Source of the DNA: Candidatus Tumulicola sp.
GTDB lineage: Bacteria; Vulcanimicrobiota; Vulcanimicrobiia; Eremiobacterales; Eremiobacteraceae
Assembly (NCBI GenBank): GCA_035601835.1
Contig: DATNNM010000014.1
Span: 1 to 64,000, forward strand
Reading direction: 5' to 3'
Length of the DNA stretch: 64,000 bases
Of the stretch, positions 43,868 through 54,150 are shown piece after piece. The first letter of the stretch is position 1; each line of letters starts with the position of its first letter. The notes below the pieces were generated by a model. It saw nothing but the letters and a program-made list of their open reading frames with translations, made no database searches and was not told where the DNA came from. A program made the translations under genes and the position numbers.

Positions 43868-44701
43868 TTAGAAGTGGCCGAAAACGCTCGACCAGCCCTC
43901 CATCATGTGTTGAGCCTGGCTCGACGTCCAATGTTGCATCTCTATTTTCTTGATCAGCTGTGCGGTCGAGATGTTGCCGCTCAGACCGGATTGCGGTGCA
44001 GGCGTCGGAGGAGGTTGAGCGGCGACCGGCTTTCCGCGGAATGCCGCGCGCAAGGCATGTTGTTCGGCAGGCGTTGCCTGCGCCCAAAGGCTTTGAAGCG
44101 ACAACCACCACGGCACGAACTGGTTGAACTTCATCTGCGCTTCGGCCGGAGCACCCGGATACTGCCCGGCGATGCGCCTCGCGAAACCGGCGTGGTCCGC
44201 GATCGCCGCAGGCACCGGCTTCCCGGCTTGCTTGGCGGTGAATTCGTACATCGCGATGAAGGCGTCGACGACCGATTGGCGCAGCGGAGGCGTTCCCTCA
44301 GCGATGATCTTGTTGTGCTTGCGCCAAGCCGCGACCAGGGTTCTCTCGGTTGCCGCTGAAGCGCCCGTATCCGCCTGGAAAGCTGCGATGATTTGCGGTT
44401 CGACGAGGCTGCGCAGGATCGCGTTGTCCGAAGCGGAGTGTTTTGCCGCCCACGCCATCACGTTGTCCATGTCGTTGACGGTGGCTTGCGCGCCGGACGG
44501 GTCGCTCGACATATCGATGGCCGTGCCGTCGCGTATGGACTGCACCGCTGCCGCGTCGAGTTTGAATCCGAACGCCCACTCGACGAACTTCGTGATGTCG
44601 CTCTCGGCTTGATCTGTGCTTAAAGCCAATGCGGGGGGTGAAATGGCGAGCGCGAGGGCGCTTGCAAACACGGCGATGAAACGAATCGAAGCGTTTCGCA
44701 T
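43868..44701 (-). CDS. Secreted paralogue 1 (unknown family, tandem pair)
   Basis: A 277-residue exported protein. ATG 44701 has GAGGAGG eight bases upstream and opens a signal peptide (MRNASIRFIAVFASALALA, then AISPPALA). The mature part is about 250 residues, mostly helical, with blocks such as KFVEWAFGFKLDAAAVQSIR and AAWRKHNKIIAEGTPPLRQS. It is clearly a paralogue of the gene at 44877-45692, with identical stretches such as MYEFTAKQAGKPVPAAIADH. No known domain. The pair probably arose by local duplication. Function unknown; the position beside a putative peptidase suggests a shared envelope process. Confidence 0.62.
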   Translation of the reverse strand: MRNASIRFIAVFASALALAISPPALALSTDQAESDITKFVEWAFGFKLDAAAVQSIRDGTAIDMSSDPSGAQATVNDMDNVMAWAAKHSASDNAILRSLVEPQIIAAFQADTGASAATERTLVAAWRKHNKIIAEGTPPLRQSVVDAFIAMYEFTAKQAGKPVPAAIADHAGFARRIAGQYPGAPAEAQMKFNQFVPWWLSLQSLWAQATPAEQHALRAAFRGKPVAAQPPPTPAPQSGLSGNISTAQLIKKIEMQHWTSSQAQHMMEGWSSVFGHF

Positions 44702-44714
44702 GCGCTGGTCCTCC

Positions 44715-44873
44715 TCAGGGTGGACGAGAGACGTTTGACGCCCAAAAGCAGGTACCTTTGCCCACGGGCTCGAGGCCGCCTCGGTCCTCTATGATGGGCT
44801 CGCCGCACATTTCCGGCACGACAGCGAATGCGAACGCGACAACGGCGAAGCGGACCGAACTGCGAAGAGTCAA
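44715..44873 (-). CDS. Small secreted ORF between the tandem paralogues (52 aa)
   Basis: A TTG at 44873, three bases after the upstream stop, opens a 52-residue frame ending just before the Shine-Dalgarno region of the next gene. It starts MTLRSSVRFAVVAFAFAVVP, very like the signal peptides of its two neighbours, and continues through two cysteines (EMCGEP, GTCFWAS) to a Pro-rich end. No ribosome site is obvious. It may be a real small exported protein or a decayed third copy of the paralogue. Either way it shows the same signal-type start. Confidence 0.42.
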   Translation of the reverse strand: MTLRSSVRFAVVAFAFAVVPEMCGEPIIEDRGGLEPVGKGTCFWASNVSRPP

Positions 44874-44876
44874 AGG

Positions 44877-45692
44877 CTAGAAGGGGTTTGACCAGTTCGA
44901 CATCATGGATTGACCCTCGTTCTGCACGAACAGGTGCTCTTTGTATTTTTCTTCTGCGCTGACGTTGCCGCTAAGACCCGATTGCGGAGCGGCCGTTGGC
45001 GGCGGTCGGACGGCGACCGGCTTCGCGCGGAATGCCGCACGGAGGGCGTTTTGTTGCGCCGGTGTGGACTGCGCCCAAAGGGCCTGGAACGACAACCACA
45101 GCGGTTGGATCTGATTGAATTTCATCTGCGAGTCGGCCGGCGCGGCTGCGTATTGGCCCGCGACGCGCCTCGCGAATCCCGCGTGGTCCGCTATCGCCGC
45201 CGGAACCGGCTTTCCGGCTTGCTTGGCGGTGAACTCATACATCGCGATGTAGGCGTTCACGACGGATCGGCGCAGCGGTGGTCTTCCCTCCGCGATGATC
45301 CTGTTGTGCTTGCGCCATGCTGCGATCACCGCCTTCGAAGCGAAAGCGGAAGATCCGGTATCCGTCTGCCACTGCGCGACCAGGTTCGGCTCGACGACGC
45401 TGCGTAACAGACGGCTCTCCGAAGGCGAGTGCTTTGCGACCCAAGCCATGACGGTGCTCATGTTGTCGAGGCTCGACTGCGATCCGGCCGGGTCGCTTGC
45501 CGTGTCGACGACAATGCCCTGGCGGATGGATTGAAGCGTCGCGGAGTCGAGTTTGAATCCGAACGCCCACTCGATGAAACTCTTGTTGATACTGAGGGCT
45601 TGATCGGTGCTCGCGCCCAGCGCCGGTGGTGAGATCGCGAGGACGAAAGCACTCGCGGAAATGGCGATGAGACGATGCGTGGAGCTTCGCAT
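44877..45692 (-). CDS. Secreted paralogue 2 (unknown family, tandem pair)
   Basis: A 271-residue exported protein starting at ATG 45692, with GGAGGAGGG about eight bases upstream; the start six codons earlier would cover that site. The signal peptide is MRSSTHRLIAISASAFVLA, then AISPPALG. The mature domain repeats the blocks of paralogue 1: FIEWAFGFKLDSATLQSIRQ, AAWRKHNRIIAEGRPPLRRS and MYEFTAKQAGKPVPAAIADH. Similarity is strong in the middle and weaker at both ends, the C-termini differing most (VSAEEKYKEHLFVQNEGQS here). Function unknown. The first gene of the leftward secreted cluster. Confidence 0.62.
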   Translation of the reverse strand: MRSSTHRLIAISASAFVLAISPPALGASTDQALSINKSFIEWAFGFKLDSATLQSIRQGIVVDTASDPAGSQSSLDNMSTVMAWVAKHSPSESRLLRSVVEPNLVAQWQTDTGSSAFASKAVIAAWRKHNRIIAEGRPPLRRSVVNAYIAMYEFTAKQAGKPVPAAIADHAGFARRVAGQYAAAPADSQMKFNQIQPLWLSFQALWAQSTPAQQNALRAAFRAKPVAVRPPPTAAPQSGLSGNVSAEEKYKEHLFVQNEGQSMMSNWSNPF

Positions 45693-45794
45693 GGGATGGC
45701 CCTCCTCCAAGGATGGTGGAGTTTTGACACCGGAAAGGACGGACCTTGCGAACGCAGTGCCGGGGCCGGGGGCATGCCCGTCGAAAGCCGGGAT

Positions 45795-46652
45795 ATGATC
45801 GTCCGGCGATCGAGGTGGAAGACGTTTCCGCTCGTGTTGTGGGGCCTATCCGGTATCTTCACCGGGCTGTTGGTTTCCCGCCTCGCGATACTCATCGCCC
45901 TTACGCAGGACGTGCCTGTTCGCGCTGCCGGTCTCTTCCTTGTCGGTGGCGCGCTGCTTGGCGGGATCATCGGAGTGTTGTGGGGCGCGATGCGGGTCCG
46001 ACAGGCGCTCGCGCCTGTGCAGGCAGGCAACCGGCCCCTCGTCACGATCGATGCCGAGGTCGCCGCCGGACCGCTCGCCGAGCAACTGCGCGCGTTGACG
46101 GCATCGCTCGAGGCGCTCGGCTTCGTGCGGCAGCGCGATTACGGCTTGGCCGGTCCCTTGGGCACGACGCCGGTCCGCGGGTTTGCGCGTCTTCTGTTCC
46201 ATCCGGGGCATCAATGCTTTGCCGAGATCAACGCAGCCGCAGGACTCGTGGTGTCCGTCGAGCTCGGAGTCTCGCTGCTCACCATTCTGAACGACGGCTG
46301 GTCCATCGCCGCGTGGGGCAGGTTCAATCCCAGCACGGCAGGACTGCACTACGTCAGGCGTCTGCCGCGCAAGTTATGGAAGATCTTTCCCGGAGCGGCG
46401 CCCGATCGGCTTTTAGCGGAGCACCTGGCGATGCGCGACCCTATCATCGCGGACTTGGGCCTAGCGATCGTCTCGTCGCCGCTGCCCGATGTCTACTTCG
46501 ATGAGATCCAGCGCGCCACGGCCTTGCGCAACGAGGCTTTCGGGCACAAGAACATCATCGCGTATCTCGTCGAGGCTGACCTCTACGCGATGCATCCGAA
46601 GATGGAGTGGCTTGGCGACTACGCGAAGAGCCAGTCCCGCCTCAGACTTTAG
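45795..46652 (+). CDS. Membrane protein of unknown function
   Basis: A 285-residue protein with two N-terminal membrane helices (FPLVLWGLSGIFTGLLVSRL and AAGLFLVGGALLGGIIGVLW) and a 200-residue cytoplasmic part. ATG 45795 opens a basic N-terminus (MIVRRSRWK); ATG 45774 is an alternative seven codons upstream. The soluble part has LTASLEALGFVRQRDYGLAG, NDGWSIAAWGRFNPSTAGLH and ends WLGDYAKSQSRLRL. No known domain is recognised. It is divergent from paralogue 2 and converges on the GYD gene with a 4-base overlap. Function unknown. Confidence 0.65.
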   Translation: MIVRRSRWKTFPLVLWGLSGIFTGLLVSRLAILIALTQDVPVRAAGLFLVGGALLGGIIGVLWGAMRVRQALAPVQAGNRPLVTIDAEVAAGPLAEQLRALTASLEALGFVRQRDYGLAGPLGTTPVRGFARLLFHPGHQCFAEINAAAGLVVSVELGVSLLTILNDGWSIAAWGRFNPSTAGLHYVRRLPRKLWKIFPGAAPDRLLAEHLAMRDPIIADLGLAIVSSPLPDVYFDEIQRATALRNEAFGHKNIIAYLVEADLYAMHPKMEWLGDYAKSQSRLRL

Positions 46653-46969
46653 CCTCCCGCGGGGCGGAAGCTGACCGCCTTCTTCGCGGCTTGATCGACT
46701 TCTTCAGGCGTGACGAGCACGGTCGTCTGCGACTTCACGGTGCCGGTCACAACGGTCGCCAGCGCCGTGGCGAACGCGGCCACGTTATCGGGCACGTCGG
46801 CGATCGCGATGACGTCTGCTGCGCCAAAAGCGAAGTAGAACGCCTCGAGCTTGCCGCCGACGCTTTCCACGAGCTTTTGCGCCGCGGCGCGCCGCGCCGT
46901 GCCACCTTCTTTTTGAAGGCCGCGCACGCCCTCGGTCGTGTATGAGATTTGAACGAGGAATTTAGGCAT
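46649..46969 (-). CDS. GYD-domain protein
   Basis: A 106-residue single-domain protein of the GYD family. It starts MPKFLVQISYTTEGVRGLQK, the family block, with FAFGAADVIAIADVPDNVAA in the middle, where the conserved dyad sits in a ferredoxin-like fold. Members are often found beside metabolic genes and are thought to bind small ligands, but no activity is established. It lies 29 bases downstream of valS on the same strand, so it is probably co-transcribed with it. Confidence 0.82.
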   Translation of the reverse strand: MPKFLVQISYTTEGVRGLQKEGGTARRAAAQKLVESVGGKLEAFYFAFGAADVIAIADVPDNVAAFATALATVVTGTVKSQTTVLVTPEEVDQAAKKAVSFRPAGG

Positions 46970-46998
46970 GATACATCCTCCCTAGTGATCCTCAAGCA

Positions 46999-49593
46999 TC
47001 AAAGGCTGGCGAGGCGCTCGCGGCTGAGCGCGATCGCGGCGCGCAGTTCTTCCAAGCGCGCGCGTTCCTTTTCCACCACGGCCGGCGGCGCTTTGTCCAC
47101 GAAGCCTGTTTTCAGCTTGCGCTCGATGGCCTCCGCCTCCACGCCTGCTCGGTCGAGCTCTTTGCGCAATCCGGCGCGTTCTTTTTCAAGATAGGCTTCA
47201 TCGACGGGCAGCAATATCTCCATGCTGCCAAGTCGCCGGGTGACAGCGTGAGCAGGCCGGCCGTCCCCCGATGCCGGCGCATGCACCTTGGCTGCCCGAG
47301 CCAGCCGCTCGACCACGTTCTGCTCGCGGGCGAGCAGTTCGAGCAGCGCGGCATCGGCGCCCACGACGGTGACGTCGCGCATCTCTCGATAGGGCAGCTT
47401 CGGCATCGCGCGCAGCGAGTTCACCGCGTCGATGAATTCCAAAAGTCTCGTCATGTCGCGCCGCGCGCTTTCGTCTTCGCGGCCGGTCGCGGAAGTCGGC
47501 CAAGCAGACGAGCCGATCCGTTTCCCCTCGTGCGGCAGGCGCTGCCACAGCTCTTCGGTGACGAAGGGCATGATGGGGTGCAGCAGCTGCAGCGCGGTTG
47601 CAAGGGCGTGGCGCAATAGCGGAGCACGGGTTGGGGCCCGGTCCTTGGCGATCTCCAGATACACGTCGCAGACCTTGTTCCAAACAAACGCGTACATCGT
47701 CTCGGCCACTTCGGAGAAATCGAACGCCTCGAGCGCCGCAGTCACCCGCCGGATCGTCGTGGCCAACTCGTCCATGATCCAGCGATCCGGCAGCGTCCAG
47801 GCTTTGGCGTTTGGGATGGGCGCATCGGGGCTGAGGTCGAGATCGAGGGCGAAGCGCACCGCCTGCCAGATCTTGTTGCAGAACTTGCGCGCGGCATCGC
47901 ACTTCGATACGGCGAAGCGGACGTCTTGAGAACCGTGCATCTGCGACACGATCCCGTAGCGGGTCGCATCCGCGCCGTAGCTCTTCACCAAGTCCATAGG
48001 ATCCAGCGAGTTGCCGAGCGACTTGCTCATCTTGCGCCCTTCCTCGTCGAGGATGAGCGGGGTGATGAGCACCGTCGAAAAAGGGATGCCGCCTGCGAAC
48101 TTGATCCCCATCATGACCATGCGCGCGACCCAGTTGAAGATGATCTCGCGCGCGGTGACCATCACCTGATTGGGATACCAAGCCTTGAGCTCCGGCGTCT
48201 GCTCGGGCCAACCGAGGATCGAGAACGGCCACAGCGCCGCGGAGAACCACGTGTCGAGCGTGTCGTCGTCCTGCTTGACTTCTTTGCCCCCGCAGTTCTC
48301 ACACGCGCCCGGCGCCGTCTCGGCGACCGTGACGTGGCCGCTGGGGCAATACCAGACCGGAAGCCGATGGCCCCACCATAGCTGGCGCGAGATGCACCAA
48401 TCGCGGATGCGCTCCATCCAATCTTCGTACGTGCGCGTGTAGCGCTCCGGCACGAAACGGATGCGGCCCGTGCGCGTTGCCGCCAGCGCAGGTTCGGCCA
48501 GCGGCTTGATTTTGACGAACCATTGCAGGGACAGCAGCGGTTCGACGATGGTGTCGCAGCGGTAGCAGGTGCCGACGCTCACGGCGTACGGCTCTTCCTT
48601 CACGAGCAGACCGCGCTCGCGCAAGCGCTTGACCGCGAGACCGCGAGCCGCGAAGCGGTCGAGGCCGGCGAATTCCGCTTCGACCGCGTCCGTCATCTTC
48701 GCGTCGATGCCGATCACCGATATGGCGGGCAGACCGTGACGCTCGCCGATCTCGGCGTCGGTGTAGTCGTGCCCCGGGGTGATCTTGAGCACGCCCGTGC
48801 CGAACTCGCGCACGACCGCTGCATCCGCGATCACGGGTATCGGATGCGGTGACAACGGCCGTAGGACCAGCTTCCCGATCAACTGCTTGTAGCGCTCGTC
48901 ATCCGGATGGACCGCTACCGCGACGTCGGCGAAGATGGTTTCGGGCCGCACGGTCGCGATCACGACTCCGTCACCGCCGTCTTCGGCTCGATAGCGGACA
49001 TAGTACAGCGTGTCGGGGCGGTCTTCGTGCTCGACCTCGGTGTCGGCCAGCGTCGTGCCGCAACGCGGGCACCAATTGACGAGCCGCGTGCCGCGGTAGA
49101 TGAGCCCCTCGCGGTACAGCGCGACGAACACCTTGACGACCGCGCGGCTGAGGCCTTCGTCCATGGTGAAGCGGTCGCGCGCCCAATCTGGCCCGAAACC
49201 CAGAGCGCGGAATTGCTTGTAGATGATGTCCCCGTACGTCCGGCGCCATTCCCACGCGCGCGCAAGGAATTTCTCGCGGCCGATGTCCTGGCGCGTCAGG
49301 CCCTCACGCGCGAGCTCCTTCTCGATGACGTTTTGCGTCGCGATGGCGGCGTGGTCCTGACCCGGCAGCCAGACGCTGTTATCTCCCCGCATGCGGTGCC
49401 AGCGGGTGAGGATATCCATCGGCGTATAGGTCGAGCCGTGACCCATGTGCGCCCGGCCCGTGATGTTCGGCGGCGGCATGGAGATGACGAAGGGCGGTCG
49501 CGAGGGATCCGGCTCAGCGTGAAACGCGCCCTCGGTCTCCCAGCGCGCGTACCACGCGGCTTCGATCGCGGCGGGATCGTACTTGTCGAGCAT
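46999..49593 (-). CDS. valS: Valine-tRNA ligase
   Basis: An 864-residue class I synthetase charging tRNA-Val. The HIGH signature is HMGHG, with PGQDHAAIATQNVIEKELA after it. The editing domain lies in the middle, KMSKS is intact in GRKMSKSLGNSLDPMDLV, and the C-terminal coiled coil (EKERAGLRKELDRAGVEAE) is typical of ValS. ATG 49593 gives MLDKYDPAAIEAAWYARWE, the standard start; a longer frame would run into the hairpin-rich gap. A 123-base gap separates it from clpX and contains repeat A. Confidence 0.97.
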   Translation of the reverse strand: MLDKYDPAAIEAAWYARWETEGAFHAEPDPSRPPFVISMPPPNITGRAHMGHGSTYTPMDILTRWHRMRGDNSVWLPGQDHAAIATQNVIEKELAREGLTRQDIGREKFLARAWEWRRTYGDIIYKQFRALGFGPDWARDRFTMDEGLSRAVVKVFVALYREGLIYRGTRLVNWCPRCGTTLADTEVEHEDRPDTLYYVRYRAEDGGDGVVIATVRPETIFADVAVAVHPDDERYKQLIGKLVLRPLSPHPIPVIADAAVVREFGTGVLKITPGHDYTDAEIGERHGLPAISVIGIDAKMTDAVEAEFAGLDRFAARGLAVKRLRERGLLVKEEPYAVSVGTCYRCDTIVEPLLSLQWFVKIKPLAEPALAATRTGRIRFVPERYTRTYEDWMERIRDWCISRQLWWGHRLPVWYCPSGHVTVAETAPGACENCGGKEVKQDDDTLDTWFSAALWPFSILGWPEQTPELKAWYPNQVMVTAREIIFNWVARMVMMGIKFAGGIPFSTVLITPLILDEEGRKMSKSLGNSLDPMDLVKSYGADATRYGIVSQMHGSQDVRFAVSKCDAARKFCNKIWQAVRFALDLDLSPDAPIPNAKAWTLPDRWIMDELATTIRRVTAALEAFDFSEVAETMYAFVWNKVCDVYLEIAKDRAPTRAPLLRHALATALQLLHPIMPFVTEELWQRLPHEGKRIGSSAWPTSATGREDESARRDMTRLLEFIDAVNSLRAMPKLPYREMRDVTVVGADAALLELLAREQNVVERLARAAKVHAPASGDGRPAHAVTRRLGSMEILLPVDEAYLEKERAGLRKELDRAGVEAEAIERKLKTGFVDKAPPAVVEKERARLEELRAAIALSRERLASL

Positions 49594-49670
49594 CGGCCCA
49601 AGCTCTTGTGCCACGCTCGCTTTGTTCGGGCGAACGCACGAGGGCCCTGCCCGGATCAAACAAGAAGGGC

Positions 49671-49695
49671 CCGGGGCTAAAGCCCCGGCACTACA
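49671..49695. repeat. Hairpin repeat A, copy 2
   Basis: Identical 25 bases to 11753-11777 (CCGGGGCT-AA-AGCCCCGG then CACTACA), in the same orientation, in the gap between clpX and valS. Bases after the repeat also share TCGAAT with copy 1. Confidence 0.75.
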
Positions 49696-49716
49696 TTCGA
49701 ATCGAGAATGTGGCGG

Positions 49717-50979
<1,263 letters not shown>

Positions 50980-50988
50980 CCGTATCCT

Positions 50989-51621
50989 TTACGCGGCTGA
51001 TGGTTTCAAAGCGCTGGCGGCCTGGGCTTCGCGTGATGCCTTGGTGATCACCGAATCCACGATGCCGTAGTCCACCGCTTCGGGTGCTGTCAATATGTAG
51101 TCCCGCTCGAGGTCCCGTTCGATTTTCTCGAGCGTCTGTCCCGTGGTCTCCACATAGATATCGGCAAGAACGCGACGGCTTTTTATAAGGTCGCGCGCAT
51201 GGATCTCGAGGTCGGTTGCCTGCCCGCCCAGTTGCGAGACCCACGGCTGATGGATGATGACCTTCGAATAAGGTAGGGCATAACGCTTGCCTTTGGCCCC
51301 GCCGGTGAGCAGCACCGAGGCCGCACTTGCCGCCATGCCGGCGCACAGCGTCGCGACGTCGGGTTTCACCAACCGCATCGTGTCGTAGATGGCAAGTCCC
51401 GCTGAAAGCGATCCGCCCGGACTATTGATGTACATCTCGATATCGCGGTCTGCGTCTTCTTTTTCCAAAAACAGCAGCTGCGCGATGACCAGATTGGCCA
51501 GGTTGTCGTCGATCGCGCCCGTCACGAAGACGATCCGCTCTTTGAGCAGGCGCGAAAAGATGTCGAAGGCGCGCTCGCCGCGGGCGGTCTGCTCGACGAC
51601 CATCGGCACCAGGTGTCCCAT
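50989..51621 (-). CDS. clpP: ATP-dependent Clp protease proteolytic subunit
   Basis: A 210-residue serine protease forming the tetradecameric chamber. The catalytic Ser lies in [10 protein letters not shown], the His in [10 protein letters not shown] and the Asp in [17 protein letters not shown] 51621 gives [20 protein letters not shown]; the internal Met seven codons later is the usual processing region. Between tig and clpX, the classic order. Confidence 0.97.
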   Translation of the reverse strand: MGHLVPMVVEQTARGERAFDIFSRLLKERIVFVTGAIDDNLANLVIAQLLFLEKEDADRDIEMYINSPGGSLSAGLAIYDTMRLVKPDVATLCAGMAASAASVLLTGGAKGKRYALPYSKVIIHQPWVSQLGGQATDLEIHARDLIKSRRVLADIYVETTGQTLEKIERDLERDYILTAPEAVDYGIVDSVITKASREAQAASALKPSAA

Positions 51622-51637
51622 GTTTTAATGACTCTCC

Positions 51638-52987
51638 TTAACTGCTTATCGTTTCGTCGCCGGAGGGTTCTGGGCCCGCGGTCACTTCCGGGGCCTTCTC
51701 CGTCACACTAGCCTTTTCGACAAGAAAGGCCATGGTCTTGTCGCGTCGGATGGCATCCATGAGCCGGCCCAGGTCCCCGCTGTGCTGGAGCATCTCGACG
51801 GCCGCTCCGCGGGACCGGCCGGTCGAGCGGGCTAGGCGCTCGATTTCCCCTTCAAGGTCGGCCGTGGTGGCCTCGATCTTCTCGGTCTTGGCGATCTGCT
51901 CGATCAGGAGCGCCGCCTTTACGCGCCGTTCCGCGTCGCCCTTGACCTCCTCCCGGAGTTGCTCTTCGGTCGTGTTGCGCGAGCGCAGGTACGCCTCCCA
52001 CGATCGCCCCGCATTCTCAACAGAATCCTTGGCGTCGGCCAGCATGCTGCGCATTTCGCGCTCGACCAGAACGCCTGGCAACGGGAAATCGTGGCGCGCG
52101 ACAAGGACGCCGAGCAATTCCCTCTCCATGCTTTCGCGAGCGCGGGCTTCGGCCACGATTTGATGCCGGCGCCGGACGTCGTCGCGCAGCGCATCGAGGC
52201 TTTCGTATTCCGAGACCTGCTTGGCGAAGGCGTCATCGAGTTCGGGGAGCACCGGTACCTTGACGTCGTGCACGGAGACCTGGAAAAGCGCGTCTTTGCC
52301 CGCGACCGCTTGCGCGTGGTAGGCGGCGGGGAACGTCACACGCACGCTGCGCTCTTCGCCGGGTTTCGCGCCGTAGAGCTGCTCGGCAAAACCCGGGGTG
52401 AACTTCTCCGGCAGCACTTCGGTGGTGTGGCCGTGCGCTGCGCCGCCCTCGAACGGCTGGCCGTCGATCGTGCCTTCGTAGTCGAGCGTCACGACGTCGC
52501 CTGCTTGTATGCCACGATCCGTGACCGGTTCGAGCGTCGCGGCGCGCTTCCGTAACGATTGCAAGCTGCGTTCGACGTCCTCGTCCGAGACGTGCACGGC
52601 GGGTTTGCCGATCGGCACGCCGAGGTAATCTTTGAGCTCGATGTCCGGGCGGACCGCGACCGTAGCCTTGATGCGCAGTGCGCGGCCATCGTCAACGCGC
52701 TCGAGGTCGATCTTGGGGCGATCGACGGGTTCAAGATTGTGTTCCTTGAGCGCCTTGGTATAGGCATCCGGCACCACGTCTTCCATCGCCTGATGGTCGA
52801 TGCGCTCGGCCCCGACATGCTGCTCGAAGATGCGCCGTGGCACGTGGCCCTGCCGGAAGCCGGGGACGCGGTGCTGCTTGACGAGCTTGCGGAAGGCGCG
52901 CTCCCGCGCCTCGTTGAGATCGGAAGCGGAAACTTCGATATCGAGTTGGACTTCGGTCGGAGCGAGCTTGGTGACGGTGGCGGTCAA
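51638..52987 (-). CDS. tig: Trigger factor
   Basis: A 449-residue ribosome-bound chaperone. The N-terminal ribosome-binding domain carries a FRQGHVPRRIFEQHVG-type signature loop, the FKBP-like peptidyl-prolyl isomerase domain follows (VVTLDYEGTIDGQPFEGGAA) and the C-terminal arms are long helices. It is the first gene of tig-clpP-clpX, just after the tRNA-Gly gene, which is a common arrangement. Confidence 0.97.
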   Translation of the reverse strand: MTATVTKLAPTEVQLDIEVSASDLNEARERAFRKLVKQHRVPGFRQGHVPRRIFEQHVGAERIDHQAMEDVVPDAYTKALKEHNLEPVDRPKIDLERVDDGRALRIKATVAVRPDIELKDYLGVPIGKPAVHVSDEDVERSLQSLRKRAATLEPVTDRGIQAGDVVTLDYEGTIDGQPFEGGAAHGHTTEVLPEKFTPGFAEQLYGAKPGEERSVRVTFPAAYHAQAVAGKDALFQVSVHDVKVPVLPELDDAFAKQVSEYESLDALRDDVRRRHQIVAEARARESMERELLGVLVARHDFPLPGVLVEREMRSMLADAKDSVENAGRSWEAYLRSRNTTEEQLREEVKGDAERRVKAALLIEQIAKTEKIEATTADLEGEIERLARSTGRSRGAAVEMLQHSGDLGRLMDAIRRDKTMAFLVEKASVTEKAPEVTAGPEPSGDETISS

Positions 52988-53003
52988 TGCTTTCCTTTAA
53001 CGG

Positions 53004-53078
53004 TGGAGCGGAAGACGAGATTCGAACTCGCGACCCTCGCCTTGGCAAGGCGATGCTCTACCGCTGAGCTACTTCCGC
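53004..53078 (-). tRNA. tRNA-Gly (GCC)
   Basis: Reading the minus strand, the acceptor GCGGAAG pairs with CTTCCGC, the D-arm is AGCTCAGCGGTAGAGC, the anticodon loop is TTGCCAA with GCC and the T-arm contains GTTCGAATC. The CCA end is encoded (53004-53006). It lies just upstream of tig. The fold is complete. Confidence 0.95.
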
Positions 53079-53157
53079 GCGGCGAACGATGGAGATTATC
53101 CGCGAGCCTCCCTTCTCCTCCGCGGGGAAAGCGCTGAACGCGGCGAACGACGCGCGC

Positions 53158-53286
53158 ATGAACGGCGGCACTCTTCTTGCAACCGTCCTCGTTGTCGGCG
53201 GAGCGCTGTATCTTTTTATTTTCTTGTGGGTCACGCGCGAGCGCTTGAAGGAGATCGGGCCGCCGAAGCCGCCCGGCGGCCACTAA
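53158..53286 (+). CDS. Small single-span membrane protein (about 42 aa)
   Basis: MNGG then TLLATVLVVGGALYLFIFLW, one clear membrane helix, followed by a basic tail (RERLKEIGPPKPPGGH). ATG 53158 gives the compact form. An ATG at 53089 would add 23 residues but starts close to the tRNA. No ribosome site is clear. The stop overlaps that of the convergent gene by three bases. Tiny membrane proteins with such a tail are common and often regulate larger complexes; function unknown. Confidence 0.5.
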   Translation: MNGGTLLATVLVVGGALYLFIFLWVTRERLKEIGPPKPPGGH

Positions 53287-54140
53287 TTCGCGCTGTCTCC
53301 GCTGTAGGCGACGCCGAATGTCTCTTCGATCGCGTGCACGATCGCGTCGTACAGTTCTTTGTTCTGCAGTTCGAAGTTCGCATCGGTCAAGCTGAGCGAG
53401 GGAAGATTCCCGGCTAGCACGAGGTCGTTCGGCACCTTGCGGAAGACGCGATACACGGCGAGCTGCTGAAGCAATTTGGGAACGCTCGAACCTCCCGCGC
53501 GCTGCACGATGAAATCCAACAACGGGCGTATGGGCATGCCGGTGACCGTGCGTTTCAACGAGAACGACAGCGGCGCCGGCTCTTCAAGCGGCGCTGCGGG
53601 ACTTTCGCCATATTCGTCCGGCAACGGCGCGAAAACGTCGGGCAGCGGCTCCCGCGGCTGAGGTACGAACTCATCCGAGGGGATTTCATACACCGGTCCG
53701 TGAGGCGGTGCGTGGTCGAAGACCGGATGCTCTTCGGGCAGCGGCGGCGCTTCGGGGGTGGTGAATGGGGCTTCCGCGGCGGGCGCAAGTTCGACGGGTG
53801 CGCGTTCGGCGGGTGTTTGCTCGACCGGCGTGTGATCGATCACCATCAGCGCTTCGGTCGCCGGCGGCGCAACTGGGCTTCCCTTCTGCTGCAAGTATTC
53901 TTCGAGCGTCACCTGGCGCAGCGACACGAGGCCGAGCGTGTGCAGATGTTCGCACAGCGCCTCGAGATACGCGACGTCGAGTCCGATCGACCACGCGACA
54001 TCGCCGGCGGAGGTCACGCCGTCCAAGGCGAGCACGAACTCCCACTCGTAGGGCTGCATGAGCACCCCGATGGCGCTGGTCTCGAAGTGCGCCGACCGGG
54101 TGTAGACGCTTTTCGGCGTGAACGGCGTGAAGCGTTTCAC
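53283..54140 (-). CDS. Unknown protein with acidic Pro-rich linker, last gene of chemosensory unit
   Basis: A 285-residue cytoplasmic protein in three parts. The first 85 residues form a compact domain (MQPYEWEFVLALDGVTSAGD, then VAYLEALCEHLHTLGLVSL) like a small winged helix. Residues 95-185 are an acidic linker rich in Pro, Glu and Ala (PEAPPLPEEHPVFDHA). The last 100 form a helical domain (PIRPLLDFIVQRAGGSSVPK). The first domain recalls modules with a DUF4388-type fold in myxobacterial and cyanobacterial signalling proteins, but I am not sure. It is the last gene after kinase, receiver and two CheX-like genes. Probably an output or scaffold of that pathway. Confidence 0.6.
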   Translation of the reverse strand: MKRFTPFTPKSVYTRSAHFETSAIGVLMQPYEWEFVLALDGVTSAGDVAWSIGLDVAYLEALCEHLHTLGLVSLRQVTLEEYLQQKGSPVAPPATEALMVIDHTPVEQTPAERAPVELAPAAEAPFTTPEAPPLPEEHPVFDHAPPHGPVYEIPSDEFVPQPREPLPDVFAPLPDEYGESPAAPLEEPAPLSFSLKRTVTGMPIRPLLDFIVQRAGGSSVPKLLQQLAVYRVFRKVPNDLVLAGNLPSLSLTDANFELQNKELYDAIVHAIEETFGVAYSGDSAN

Positions 54141-54150
54141 AGTTGCTGAC

